From Linanthus parryae (taxonomy: Eukaryota > Streptophyta > Magnoliopsida > Ericales > Polemoniaceae), in assembly GCA_023055425.1 (NCBI GenBank), contig JALGPY010000005.1, positions 89,616,305 to 89,680,304 of the forward strand: a stretch of 64,000 bases of DNA. The letters run 5' to 3'. The notes beneath the pieces were generated by a model. The model made no database searches, was not told the DNA's origin, and saw only the letters and a list, made by a program, of their open reading frames with translations. This document shows, one piece after another, positions 21,385 through 34,007 of the stretch (position 1 is its first letter; each line of letters opens with the position of its first letter). The translations under genes and the position numbers were made by a program.

Positions 21385-23825
21385 AACGTTGTTGTTTGTG
21401 TAATGATCCTTAGCAATCCTCAAGACAACCCCATGCAGGCCAAATATAACAAACCTAAAAGATTGCAAATTTTAGTATTATTGTGTCACTAGAGCAAACT
21501 AATATAAAATATTAGAAGGAAAATTGCAATAGTTTTCTTACTCTTGATGTTTTATTAGAGTTATGAAATACGAGTTATCAAAATTGTAATAGTTTTCTTT
21601 TAATGATTTGACTCCTTAATTTATAACAGCGCATTTTGACCTACAAAAACTTATAACAATTCATCAATAATCATGCTCAAGCATATACTTTAAATAATAT
21701 ATTTTAAATAAATAAATAAGTAAAAATATCCTATGATTTATAAATGAACATTTTATTAAATTAGCTGCATTTTAAAATTATTACATTAAATTTTAAAATA
21801 ATAAGTTAGGTTAATGGGTCAAATCCGAATTCCAGAAAGTATACATATTTTTTTTTTTACTCTCTTTATTTGTTTTCTGTACGCTAGTTCAAGGGAGGAT
21901 TTTTTAAGGTAGAATTGATGAAGTTATTTATTCGTTATTTAACAAATGGGGGAGCTTGTTTTGGAATTTATTAGTTTAAAAACGTTCATTGTGGTTATAA
22001 CCGGGTTTCATGTCTAAAAATATGTGTATATAAGAAACCTATGCGGAGAGAATGCATTATGGATCCGGTGTCTCTTTGGCTACTTGATGCAGGAGAAAAT
22101 TAGAGATTTAATCAGCCGCGTCTAGAAAAGCAGTTCCGGTCAAAACGCAGAATCAGAGGCAGAATTGAAGGATGTGAGATTTGGGTCGAACCATACATAA
22201 TTCTGATCAGAAACGACCACCTTGATTTGGCCAAAATCGACAGTTTAGGGGTCAAACTCGCCAGTTTTCTATTTTTCAGAATATTTATTTCTTTAAATAG
22301 GATTTTCATTTAAACCCGTTTTGGGTAAATTTTATAGCTGAATATTTTATTAGGTTAGATATATTATTTAGCATTAAATTTATGAATTTTACCATATTTA
22401 GAATTATTAGACTTTGCAGCTATTTATACCCGGCTTGTGGGTAAATTTAGACTTAGACTTTGATTGTTGAATATTTTAGAACTCAGAGCTTCGTGCCCTA
22501 GTTCTTTTTCTCTTTTTCTTTGTTGATTCCCGCTGTAAACCCACGCTTGGGTAATAACCCGGCGTCACTACTTCATCGAGCAACTGTACGTCGGCATCGT
22601 TGTAACTTCATAGACATAAACTTAATGTAGATTTGACTATACAGACATGAAGAAATAAATAATATTTCCTCAAAAAAAACAAAAAAAGAGTAAGAAATAA
22701 TATAATCTAAAAAAATGATGAAACAAACAAGATATTCAATCGTTTTCGAGATGTAATTATTTTTAACATGTAACTCATTATCATGTAGAAAACTCAACGA
22801 ATTCACGAGGATGTCTCTTCTCCTTCAGTCTTTTCTTGCGCGCAAAGCGGCTTAACTTACAAAGATATATTTGTTCTTGCATTTATTCCACAACTACGAG
22901 AGAAGATCTAAAAATGTTGAAAATAAATTCCACTAAAACAATTGCCTCAGCCGATCCCAAAGACATTCAGTTATTTTCTCTTTTTATATTATCAATACTA
23001 TCATCACACGAGTCACATTATAAAATTAGAAATCAGCACTAATTTTAAGTCCCGTTCCGTTGGAAGCCAAACTAATTTTGATAAGTCTCCACTACTGCAA
23101 GGAGTCAAACTACTTTTTGATTTTGAATTTGTGATTAATTTTCATGAGTCCGGACTTTCTGTATCCTTAATGTGTATCATTGTCTGTATCTTTCCTAAGA
23201 TTTGGTCCATGTCATATATTTTTTTTATTTAATTTAGTTGTTTCGAACTTCTATCAATTTGATGTAAAGTACGACATGGACCAATTATAGTAAGATACAG
23301 AAAATGATAAACACAAAGAATACAGAAGATTCAGACTCGTACCTTTGGCACTAAAAAATGAACGGAAATGGAAAAATGAAGTGACAGTTGGAACAATAAG
23401 AGTGTTCTATAATAGTGAGTTCTCTAGCATTTCTTTCTAAAACACAAGAAGATAAAGGCTAAATTGTGTCGTTGGTATCTATAGTTTGATTTTTTCCAGA
23501 TTTGATATCTATAGTTTTAATTACAATATCTATGGAACTCAAACTTCTAATTTGTTGCATTAAAATAACCAAATTTAACGGATGCCTCATTTGTCTCCCC
23601 GAAATAATTCCATCCAAAAAATGAGACATCAGTCAAGTATAGATACTTGATTGTAACAAATTAAAGATATAAATACCATGAATGCTGCAATTGAAATTAA
23701 AAAAAAAAAAAAAAAAGGAAAATCAAATTCGCAAGAAAACCGATATGATGCACTTTCAAATCCCAGTTAATGCTCAGGCGCCCCAAAAAAATCATTATAA
23801 TATGCATTATGCAATTTTACAATGT
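21385..23825. other. AT-rich intergenic region upstream of the terpene synthase
   Basis: No ORF above background, RNA gene or clear transposon was recognised. It holds A/T runs, a poly(A) run at about 23699 and short duplications around GGTATCTATAGTTT (23475-23520). It probably contains old decayed repeats and the distal promoter of the gene that follows. Confidence 0.5.
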
Positions 23826-23835
23826 CTATATAAAG
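23826..23835 (+). promoter_or_regulatory. TATA box of the terpene synthase gene
   Basis: TATATAAAGC lies about 115 bp upstream of the ATG at 23945, on the coding strand. That leaves room for a transcription start near 23860 and a short leader. No other promoter element was assigned. Confidence 0.55.
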
Positions 23836-23944
23836 CATGTATTTGGGCCATGGAGAAGCATATCTCCCACACTCCCTTAGGTTTCTTTCAGATCTTTCAG
23901 TCCTTTGATATAAGCCATAGTGGGTTTATTTTACGGCATCATCA

Positions 23945-26900
23945 ATGACTTATGATCAGGGAGCAGCTGTTGTTCGTCCTTTGGCAAACTTCACCCCTGA
24001 CATATGGGGTGATTATTTTGCATCATTCGCAATGGATATTCAGGTATGATGTCATACATAGTCCTCCATCTGTCCCATTTTTAGTGCCCATGTTTTGTAA
24101 AATGAGACATGTTTTGTACGATGTCTCATTTTATGTGTCAAACTATCAAAACAAATTTATTTTTTTTCCATTTGTTGTTTTCTTTTGAAATCTTTACTTT
24201 TCGACTGAATAACTGATCATGTAAGATAAAAGAACAAGTTTGCATTTTTATCAAAAATAAATAGAAAAATCTTGTAGATCAAACTGATCAAAATAATATT
24301 CTAAAACATTGTGAAATTCAAATACATACACAGAATGGGGGGCATAGGCAAAATGTATGCTAACTTAACGATAGAGCACTTGAATCTTTTGTATGGTTCA
24401 AACTTCAAACCATATTTGAATAGATCCGGCGGATCTACGAAGGGACTGACGAATTTGTAGGCTCCACTCAATTTTGTAAATCCACGTAAAATCATGTTTA
24501 GGAGATGAGAAAATTGTTGTGTTTACAAACAAAAAAAACATAGGAAAAACAGGTTGTTTCTAGAAACACAACTTTTGGTGCTTTTTTGATGTGTTTTTTT
24601 TTTTTTGGTGGTTAAACTCATTCTCACTTTTGACGAATGCATAAATTACAGTTATATGTCGTTGGTGCATGTACAAAATAATGTTAGAGTAAACTAAACA
24701 CTGAAATTTGATAGTGTTGTCAAATGCGTTTATTATTATAAACAGTACTTTTAAACAGATACCAAACTATTTTCTTATTGTTTTAAAGACGGGTATATTT
24801 CCCCCCGTTGTTTATCAGTTTTTAAACGGATACCAAACAGACTCTAACACCCATGATAGTATGTTTTTTTTAGCCTCCACACTTGCTTCAGTCTAGTCAT
24901 TATTTTGAATTTTAGCCTTCACAATTGCTTTATTTTTTGCCCTTAATTCATTCTTAGCCCCAAAATTTCGTTTCATTCTTCTCCTTACTCTAGGTGTTCA
25001 TTCATGTCATTTCATGTCAAATACATAAGAGAAAGAATCATCAATTTGATGTGAAAATATTATTTTTCTGAATTGAAATCAGTTTTAGCCTTTCGATTGA
25101 CTGATTTTCTGAATCCGCTCCTCGCTTGCAGGTCATGGAAACTTATAATGCCGATGTTGATGTACTGAAAGAACAAGTAATGGCTATGGTTGTTGCAGAA
25201 GGTACAACTCAACCAGAGAAGCTAACTTTAATTGATACAGTTGAACGCCTCGGACTGTCTTATCACTTTGAGGATGAGATCGAACAGCTGATGGAGAAAA
25301 TGTTTAGAGACTACTATGAAAATAACAATTCAGAGTATGATTTGTTCACTGTTGCTCTTCACTTCCGGATGTTTCGACAGCACGGTTATAAACTGTCAAC
25401 GGGTAATTGCGTACATACACACTCTATTGTTACCTCTGTTTCTCTTTCAACTTACTTTACTATTTGACATCATTTACTGGACCACTTTGACCCGGTGATT
25501 TGATTAGTAAGACGACACACAAATTTGGTTATCTTTGCATGATCTTACTCTACAACACAATGAAAAAATTGTCAAAAAATTACATCGTTTTTGCTATCCA
25601 AATCACCGAGTCAAAGTGACTCAGTTACGGGTTAAAAAGTGAAACGGAGGTTGTATCTTTTAACTCATGTACAGAGTAAGCATGCATTATCTCCTTAGAA
25701 GCTAATCTAGCGTGGTAACATTTATGCTGTGGTAAACAGATGTCTTCAAGAAATTCACGGATGACAATGGCAAATTCATCAAGTCGTTAGCCAATGACAC
25801 GATTGGTATGCTGAGCTTGTATGAAGCAGCGCATTTGAGGATACACGGGGAGGATATATTAGACGAGGCGGTTTCTTTCACTAGGGCGCACTTGACTCAT
25901 GTGTCGCACGACACCACAGTTTTAGGCCCCTTTATTGAGGAACAAGTTAAGCATGCTCTAGAGCAATCTCTACACAGGGGAATTCAAAGACTAGAGGCAC
26001 GACATTACATTTCAGTCTATAAAAACCATCCATCAAAGAACGATATTTTACTAAAATTAGCAAACACCGACTTTAACCGGGTCCAAATGTTGCACAAGGA
26101 AGAACTTGGGCAGCTTGCAAGGTAAGAACCAATCTCATTATCTATTGTCAATGCTTGTGATATCTCACCAATTTATATTGTATTTATTTATTTATTTATT
26201 TAAAATAAGGTGGTGGAAACAGTTTCTGGTTTCAACAAACGTCTCATATGCAAGGGACAGACCAGCGGAGAGCTACTTTTGGTGTGCATCGACTTACGAT
26301 GAACCAAAATATGCAGCTGGCCGATCAAATTTGACAAAAGTGTTTATGGCCCTTGGCCTTACAGATGATACCTATGATGCATACGGAACTTATGAAGAAC
26401 TTAAACAATTCACGCACGCAATACTGCGGTACCTTCAGTTTCCTACTTATGATCATCAGCTTAATTTACCTAACCTCAACCGGCATAATTTTAATTTTTG
26501 AAAACCAAATTGCGCAGGTGGGATATTAGTACGATTAATGAGCTCCCAGAGTACATGCAACCAGTTTATAGAAATATCATCAATATGCACGATGAGTGCC
26601 AAGTGGAACTAGCAGCAGAAGGCAGGTCTTATGCTGTTTGCTATGCTATAGAAGCGGTACAGTGACTACGTGCAAATCTTAAATGTCTAAAAGATTCCAT
26701 AATACTACATCTGTTGTTTATCTTTCAGCCTACTTAACTTTTAGTAATAATTCACTGTGTCACTTTGATCCGGTGATTTGATTAGAAAACTATACAAGAA
26801 TTTGATAACCCGTTGCATGGTCTGCTAGAGTAAAGCAACTCTACAATGCCATAGAAAAACATGGCATTCAAAAAATGATATGGTTTTGCTATTTAAATTA

Positions 26901-27647
26901 CTGAGTCAGAGTGATCCAGGTACAGGTTGAAAAGTCAAACTAGAATATTCCAGAAGAAACGGAGGAAGTAGTAGTTTAGTTCAATCATGTGTCCACAACG
27001 TAACATACATAGTTTTTTTGTGACCTGCAGTTCAAAGAAATGGTGAGAGGGTACGACATTGAAACAGAGTGGTTAAAGGAAAGCTATGTCCCTACCTTTG
27101 ATGACTATCTGGTGAACGAATTGACAACCAGCATGTATGCCTTGCACACATTGTCACTTTTAGGCATGGGAGAGAATGCAAATGTTGAAGCATTCGAATG
27201 GATTGCAACGAAACCTAAGATCGCAATAGCTTCATCCTTGATTTGCCGACTCATGGATGACATAGGCGGGCACAAGGTACATATATTATGTTCACAACTT
27301 TAAATTTTGTATCACCGATTATCTAAATTTTGTAAACATGTTATGCATTGAAGGATGAACACCAAAGGAAACATATTGCTACGGGGCTTGACTGCTACAT
27401 GAAACAATACAATGTGTCAAAGCAAGAGGCGACAACTGAGCTGTATAAACTGGTTGAGAATGCATGGAAAGATATCAACGAAGAAATGTTGAAGCCAACT
27501 GCAGTGTCAATGGACCTTCTGAAGCGAGTTTTGAATCTGTCTCGCAGTTTAGATGTGATTTACAAATTCGGAGGGGATGGATTTACTCATCCAAAGGGAA
27601 TAAAAGACCATGTTAAAGCACTCTATGTTGTGCCCGCTCCAATGTGA
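23945..27647 (+). CDS. Sesquiterpene synthase (TPS-a type), seven exons, 549 aa, apparently intact
   Basis: Exons: 23945-24043, 25132-25402, 25740-26121, 26210-26428, 26518-26656, 27031-27276, 27354-27647. All introns are GT-AG and phases fit, giving 1650 nt with one stop. The protein starts MTYDQGAAVVRPLANF; RP-x8-W is at residues 11-21 with no plastid transit peptide, so a cytosolic enzyme is inferred. Conserved class I features are RDR (266-268), the metal-binding DDTYD (303-307) in GLTDDTYDAYGT, and the second metal site DDIGGHKDE (446-454). Members of this family ionise farnesyl diphosphate and cyclise it to sesquiterpenes; the product cannot be read from sequence. The N-terminal helical domain (CRLMDD belongs to the C-terminal one) and the length near 550 aa are normal for TPS-a. 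In the second metal site Gly450 occupies the usual Ser/Thr position. No frame damage is visible despite the surrounding transposons. MITEs occupy introns 2 and 5. Confidence 0.94.
25433..25653. mobile_element. Stowaway-like MITE in intron 2 of the terpene synthase
   Basis: A 221-bp element between TA dinucleotides (25431-25432, 25654-25655). It begins CCTCTGTTTCTCTTTC and ends GTGAAACGGAGGTTG, with the family interior CACTTTGACCCGGTGATTTG. Removing it and one TA leaves an intron of about 114 bp, close to its neighbours. Confidence 0.8.
26705..26971. mobile_element. Stowaway-like MITE in intron 5 of the terpene synthase
   Basis: A 267-bp element with ends CTACATCTGTTGTTT and AACGGAGGAAGTAG and TA on both sides (26703-26704, 26972-26973). 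It is the best-preserved copy for defining the family ends. Without it the intron would be about 105 bp. Confidence 0.85.
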
Positions 27648-27875
27648 CAGATTGTTAACGGTTTGGAGCTTTCAAGTACCTCCACATGAGGAGATGTTGT
27701 TTTAGTGTGGTGTGTGCCTCGGCGGATATTTGTGGTGTGTGGTACTTATTTTTCAGATTTCTCATGAATAACTGAACTTTGAATTTCTAGTTTACTGTAT
27801 TGTCATTCGTATTGTAATTTACCTTTGCCCTTTTCTCCCTCTAATGGAAACTTGTTTGGCCTATGTAAGGCTTTT
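27648..27875 (+). other. 3' untranslated and intergenic sequence after the terpene synthase
   Basis: A T/G-rich stretch follows the stop. A possible polyadenylation context (TGAATAACTG) lies near 27765. The stretch ends where the LTR of the next copia element begins. Confidence 0.45.
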
Positions 27876-30800
27876 TGTTGAAAGAACCACTAGGGTTCTT
27901 GAGAGAAAACACATAGAGAAACGAAAGAGACGGAAGAAATGAATCTCATTGAATTGATTGATTAACCTAATACAACTAATGTGGCTTTATATACATGGGA
28001 AAGCAACGGTCAGATGAACCGACTAATCTAACGGCATGAAAACTAGCTAGGGTTTTAATGAAGAACAGGGCCCTTATAGAATTTGGGCTACAAGGATTAA
28101 TATAAAGGGCTGAGACAAGGCCCAAACAACAACTAAATAATCAGAAATTATTTATGGGCTTTATTACGCTCCCTTAAACTCATGGTGCGGCTGAATCATG
28201 AGTTTAGACTTGAATCCGTGAACTTGAGCAGCGGGAAGAGACTTTGTGAAGAGATCCGCAACTTGATCAGCACCTGAAATGGAACAAACAGAAAAGTATT
28301 TTAGAAGAGCTTGTTCTCGAACATAATGGTAATCCAACTCGATATGCTTTGTGCGAGCATGAAAGAGTGGATTACTAGTCATTGCCAAGGGTGAGAGATT
28401 ATCAGTCCACAATAAAGGTGGATCTCGTAGACGTAATTTTAAGTCATGAAAAAGTTGGCGAAACCAAGATAAGTCAGCAGCACCAGTGGCCAAAGCCCTG
28501 TATTCGGCCTCCGTAGAGGAGCGAGAAACAGTAGGCTGCTTCTTAGCGGTTAAGTGAACTGGGTTTTGGCCAAGGAAAACTACTAGCCCAGTGGTACTTC
28601 GTCTATCGGTTGGGTCACCGGCCCAGTCCACATCAGTAAAAAATTTGTAGGGAAAGAAAGCCCTTTTGATAAAAAAAGACCATGCATTTTTTTCCTTGCA
28701 AATAATGAAGAACACGTTTTGCACCACTGAGATGCATTTGAGTAGGTTGGTGCATAAATTGACATAGATGGTTGACTGCAAATGTGATATCTGGACGGCT
28801 AAAGGTCAAATATTGCAAAGCACCAAAAAGTTGGCAAAATATGGTGGCATCTGGTAAGGGATCACCCTAATTAGCATGATATTTCACGCCCCCTGCAAGA
28901 GGTGTGGGGCAAGGATTACAAGTACCCATATTAAATCGAGCAAGAAGATCAGTGACATATTTCTCTTGGTGAATTAAAATGCCCTGAGATGATCGTGTAA
29001 TTTGGAGTCCCAAAAAATAAGTAAGAGGATCCAGATTCGTCATTTCAAACTCAGATTTTAATTTGAGATTAAAGAAGAAATGTAAGAATGGTCATTGCCA
29101 GTTATAATGATGTCATCAATATATAAGAGCAAAACTGGGATGTGATTGTCCTTGTGCCGAATAAATAGTGAAGGATCAGCATAAGAAGATGTGAAGCCTA
29201 AAGATAAAATAAAAGCGGTGAATCTCTATAATTTCTCAAAAAAAAAGTGGTGAATCTCTCAAACCATGCGCGTGGATCCTATTTGAGACCATATATCGAC
29301 TTTTTAAGAAGACACACATGTTTGGGAAACTTGGGATCAACAAATCCAGTAGGTTTCTTCATATAAACAGTCTCACACAAAAAACCATGTAAGAAGACAT
29401 TTTTAACGTCAAGCTGCTGTAAAGACCAATTAAAAGTGGCAGGTTTGATTACTGGACTAAAGGTTTCATCAAAGTATATGCCATGCGTTTTATGATAACC
29501 TTTAGCAACCAAACGTGCCCTATAGAGTAAAATAGAACCATTTGGATGAAACTTAGTACGAAAGATCCATTTGTTTCCAATGATTATGGTGTTTGGTGGT
29601 GGAGGAACCAACCTCCAAGTATGTTGTTGTAACAGGCTATCATACTCCTCAGGCATTGCTTTCTGTCACTGAGGAGATTTGATAGCTTATGTATAAGAGG
29701 TCGGATCAATTTGATCAGTGTGTGAAGTGGATGTAGAAAAACCATAATGAGGAGGAGAAGCAATGAAAATAAGTTTATTTTTACTTATGACTGATTTACT
29801 GCGAGTGCGCATTGGATGTCCAGTGGGTATGGGAGGAGGAGAGGGGGAATCATCACTAGGGTAGAGCTTGCCATTCTAGAACCTGGAGCTGGAGATGGCT
29901 CACCACCATGATTACTGAATGGAGTAGTATATGTGGAGGACAAATCAGTGGGAGTGACTTGTGTTGGTCTAGTAGCAGCAGAACAAGGTGGTGGAGTGGC
30001 ACCAGTCACAGCTCAGTGGGGTGCAGGCTTCTAGGTCCCTCAGAAAGAAAGGGTTCTTGTATGAAACCAGATGGATCATGAGCAGATTCATGATCTTTGA
30101 AGGGAATAGGACCTGAAAAAGAAATAGAAGAATGTGAGACAGGAGAAGATTCTGCAGAAACAGAAGTAGAGTAGGGAAAAGAGAATTAATCAAATATGAC
30201 ATCCCTACTGATGTAAAATTTCTTGCAAGTTTGATCATAGCATATGTAACCCTTGTACCCAGAGTCATAACCCATAAAAACACATTTCTTTATTTTGGAA
30301 TCTAACTTTGAAGAGTTGTAGTCTGTTAATCTAGGAAAGCAAGCACATTCAAAGACTTTTAAATGTGTGTAATCATGTTTTTAATGAAAAAACAATTCAT
30401 ATGGTGATTTGTGTGAAGTGTTTGAGATAGGCATGCGATTTATTAAGTAATTAGAAGCTGCAACAGCATGGTACCAGAATATTTTAGGCAAGCTTGCATT
30501 ATTTAACAGTGTCACTGCAGTTTCAATGGTGTGCCTATGTTTTCTTTCAGCAATGCCATTTTGTTGTGGTGTATAAGGACAACATTTTTAATAGAGTGAC
30601 TTAACAATTTTTCTATAGAAGTTTTAAAGGTTGCAAACACATAACTAACATCAGATTTTAATTTTAAAGGAAACAACCAAGTAAATTTTGAGAAGTCGTC
30701 TACAAATAAGAAGTAATATTTGAATCCATTATATGAAACTGTAGAGGCAGGACCCCAAACATTACTATGTAACAGATGCAAAGGAACAATAGAAACAGAT

Positions 30801-31428
30801 GTAGAGTTACTGTAAGGTGACCTAGACATTTTACCAGCCAGCCAAATTTCACAAATAGTTCCAACAGATTGTTTGACAGAAGAAGAACCAGGTAAAGTAT
30901 CAACACATTTTGCTAAAATAGAATTAGAAGGGTGACCAAGACGGGAGTGCCAAAGTTGAGAGTGTATTCTTTGACCCAAATAAGCTTGAGGATTTTAAGA
31001 CAGAGACATAGAAGACATTGGATACAGGCCATTTTTACTGGGACCCTGAAACAGAATTTTGCCCGTGGACTTGGCCTGAATGCAAAATGATTCTTCGTCA
31101 AAAATAAATTGTACATTATGATCAGTGCAAAACTTATGAACAAAGAGAAGATTAACTAAAAGATTTGGAACATGTAATGTATTTTGTAAAGAAAATGAGC
31201 TATTAAAGGTAGTGAAGTAAGCTGTACCAGAGTGCTAATTAGGAAGAGAAGAGACGTTACCAACTGTGACATAGTCATTGCCTGTATAAGGTTCAGCAAG
31301 AGATACATTACTGAAGTCGGCCGTCATGTGATTGGATGCTCAGGTGTCCGAGAGCAAAAGATCATAGGCCGGAGCAGGGTGTGAAGAGGATTGAGCGGCC
31401 ATGGCGGAGAGATGCTCAGGTGGATGTC
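27876..31428 (-). mobile_element. Truncated Ty1/copia element (relative of the one at 55.7 kb)
   Basis: A - strand element with a 3' LTR-like end at 27876-28168 (starts TGTTGAAAGAACC on the + strand; purine-rich GAGTTTAAGGGAGCG just inside). Degraded pol runs upstream of it up to the protease/gag border at 31424. There the homology to the 55.7-60.6 kb element stops in the middle of the gag-protease linker, next to TGTAACAACCCC. The gag half, PBS and 5' LTR are missing. The edges are as exact as the junction at 31428 and the TG at 27876 allow. Confidence 0.75.
28176..31424 (-). pseudogene. copia pol, heavily broken: protease end, integrase, RT, RNase H
   Basis: Pieces in several frames read, from 31424 downwards: HMTADFSNVS (after the protease), LWHSRLGHPSNSILAKC (integrase finger), LLHSNVWGPAS and DDFSKFTWLFPLK (integrase core), NKWIFRTKFHPNGS, RLVAKGYHKTHG, LDVKNVFLHGF and YGLK (RT), QYLTFSRPDITFAVNHLCQFMH, VDWAGDPTDRRSTTG and STEAEYRALA (RNase H), ending DQVADLFTKSLPA. 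There are many stops and frameshifts. A stretch of the RT around the YVDD motif is decayed beyond simple reading. It is the same general family as the element at 55.7 kb but more diverged. Confidence 0.85.
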
Positions 31429-33600
31429 TGTAACAACCCCCTTATTCCGGCTCAGGAGAGACCGGGAGGGTGCTACTTGTAATGAAACGACGGAAATCAT
31501 GAACAAAACATCCATAGTTATATATTACAAATGGCATAATTGTGTCATTACATTACAAATTCTAAATTTAAACTAAGCGTTCAACCTAACAAAATAAACT
31601 AAGATAAACTATTACGGATTTTGCGATCCCTCCTACATTGAGCTTCCTTCGCCTAGGCCTGCGGGGGAAAGAAACAAAGACCGCAGTTTTTCCAAAGTCA
31701 GCAAGAAATGCTGAGTAAGCAAACACCCAAAACCGTAAACCGGATAAGTGGCATTTTCATTTAATAAACCAAGATGATAATTCGAAGGTAATCAAATATT
31801 TTTTTCATGAATGACCAAGTATGAAAGAGATATATTTTTTCCAACTCTTTATTTAATAATACGATTTTAGGAACGTGATCTCAAATAATTAGGACATATA
31901 TCCTAGGAAAACATTCTCAATTCATACCATTGCCCCAATTAGGGGATTCCAAAAATTCAATTCACCATAAATTATCCACATAAAAAGCCACGTTATTATT
32001 TTTTTGTAACGGGGAAGAACCAACAGTCAATATATCACAACATATCCATAACCAAGCTACCAAGACCTTAAGTGTCGACACCCCCCTAAAGGATTCTTGC
32101 GCCCAGAAGGAGTGAGTACAAGGAGCGACCCGGGGCTAAATGCGGTTGGGTTAACCATATAAGTATCAAAGTATCCAAATAGAGTTCCGCCGCCCAACTC
32201 TTTCCACTTTACGTTATTACACATTATTAATTTATCATGTGATAACTTTGAAAGGAGAATTTAGACACATAATCAAAATCTCAAGTTGAACATGTACATC
32301 AAAATCATATTTTGAGACATGAAATCATGAAAATATTTGGACACGAAAGGAGGACGGGCTCACTAGGCCAGACATGTTTACTTACCTCAAGTAGCAACGA
32401 AAACTAGCACGATAATATATTCTACGGAGAGACGTAGCCCTCGTCTATGAACCCTTCACCTACAATTTAATTGGCAAGTTTCCAGTCACAAGGTTGTACT
32501 CTTAAACGAATGATTGTACTAACCCTATATGAATGCCTTGTTAGGACATATGATTAGATCTAACTCTTACGGTCCGAATAAATACCAAAATGATTTTCAT
32601 GTGCAAATGGTGATAACTCTAGGTTAATTTGTATCATACTAGTAGTTAATACTATTTTTAAGTAAATCTCGTATGAGGGAGTTATGAGTGATTGGAATAG
32701 GGTTCAAAATTAAAATTTTCAACTTGACACAACTTACGAAAATAAGTATTTAAAAATATCTACAATTTATTTCGGTTTGGAACTACTTGGAGACGAAAGT
32801 AGACACGTAGGGCTTTGTAACGGTATAAAGTGGAGCAAAAACGGAGTTTGTATGAGTGAGTTATGACCTCACAAAGTTGGGTCAAATAATATGTCCGAAT
32901 TCAGATTTTCATACCTGACTCATCTTACAAAAAAATTCATTCTGGAAAAAGTATAAACAATTTGAATATGAAACCAGTTGGAAATGAAATTAGACTCGTA
33001 GAACTTCGAAACGACATAAGGTGGGACAAAAACCGAACTTTTATGAGTGAGATATGACCTCTCAAAGTCAGGTTTAGAATTTTGGCCGAAAATTGAGTAT
33101 CAAAACGAGACTAACTTCTTTCGAATTTCATTTCTTTCCACAATCTTATGGGAGTACTTCATTTTAGTTATATAAAATAGAATGAAGAGTGTCTATATGA
33201 AGAATTAATAATGAAATTGAATAAGTCTAGTGTAGAAGATGCATGGATGATCAAAATAAAGAACTATGATTGAAACTTACCAAACTTGGTCTTTAGGAAT
33301 ATCAAAATGAAGTGAAAAGGAAGAGAGAGCTTGAGGTCTCCAACGGAGAATGCTTCGGTGCACAGCACCTGCCACATCCCACAAAAAAAGGTCCACGCGC
33401 AGGGGGCCCGACCAAACTTTGGTAAACGATTACAGCCTCCCTCTGTGTTTCAGCTATATATTTATTTAGCCCCCTAATTTTCTGCATTATATTTACTTGG
33501 CCCCCAATTTCATGTAACCGATTTCATTTACACCGTTGACTCAATAATTGTGTGAGTACCCTCATGTAGGGACTATGTGGTAAATTAATGTTTGGGCCTG
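31429..33600. other. Non-coding stretch beginning like an LTR (TGTAACAACCCC)
   Basis: The copia homology breaks exactly where TGTAACAACCCCCTTATT begins, which would suit the start of an LTR inserted into the copia element. I could not find a matching right end, a second copy or a coding region, and the rest (32-33.5 kb) is AT-rich with no long ORF. Repeated phrases such as GAGTGAGTTATGACCTC (about 32855 and 33045) show old internal duplications. It is either a long solo LTR or an unrelated decayed repeat. Confidence 0.35.
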
Positions 33601-33605
33601 CATCT

Positions 33606-33797
33606 TTCAAATTAAGATGGGCCATTATTTTGGGAACTGACTTGCTTGTGTGTGTGTTCGGGTTTCACGTTTCGGAGACAAAAAATGACTCGGCTACGTC
33701 CTTCAAATTAAATAGGCCATTATTTTGGGAACTGACTTGCTTGTGTGAGTGTTCGGGTTTCACGTTTCGGAGACAAAAATTGACTCGGCTACTACAC
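33606..33797. repeat. Tandem duplication, two units of about 96 bp
   Basis: Both units contain GGCCATTATTTTGGGAACTG, then GTGTTCGGGTTTCACG and TTTCGGAGACAAAAA. They differ by a few bases only. No coding meaning was seen. Confidence 0.85.
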
Positions 33798-34007
33798 CAT
33801 CGACGCCAAAATATAAAAACAACTTCATTTTTATGAAAAGTTACAACCGTTCCGAACTGGTATGTCTGTTCTTTGTCCCTCTTCAGTGCCTACAAAAGGG
33901 ATTCTATACTTCTCAGTTGGTCATTCCGAACCCCCTGAGCATTCAAGCACTACCTTCACAAAATTATCCCTTCATAGACTCCGGAACTCAATCAAAAATA
34001 TCTCTCT

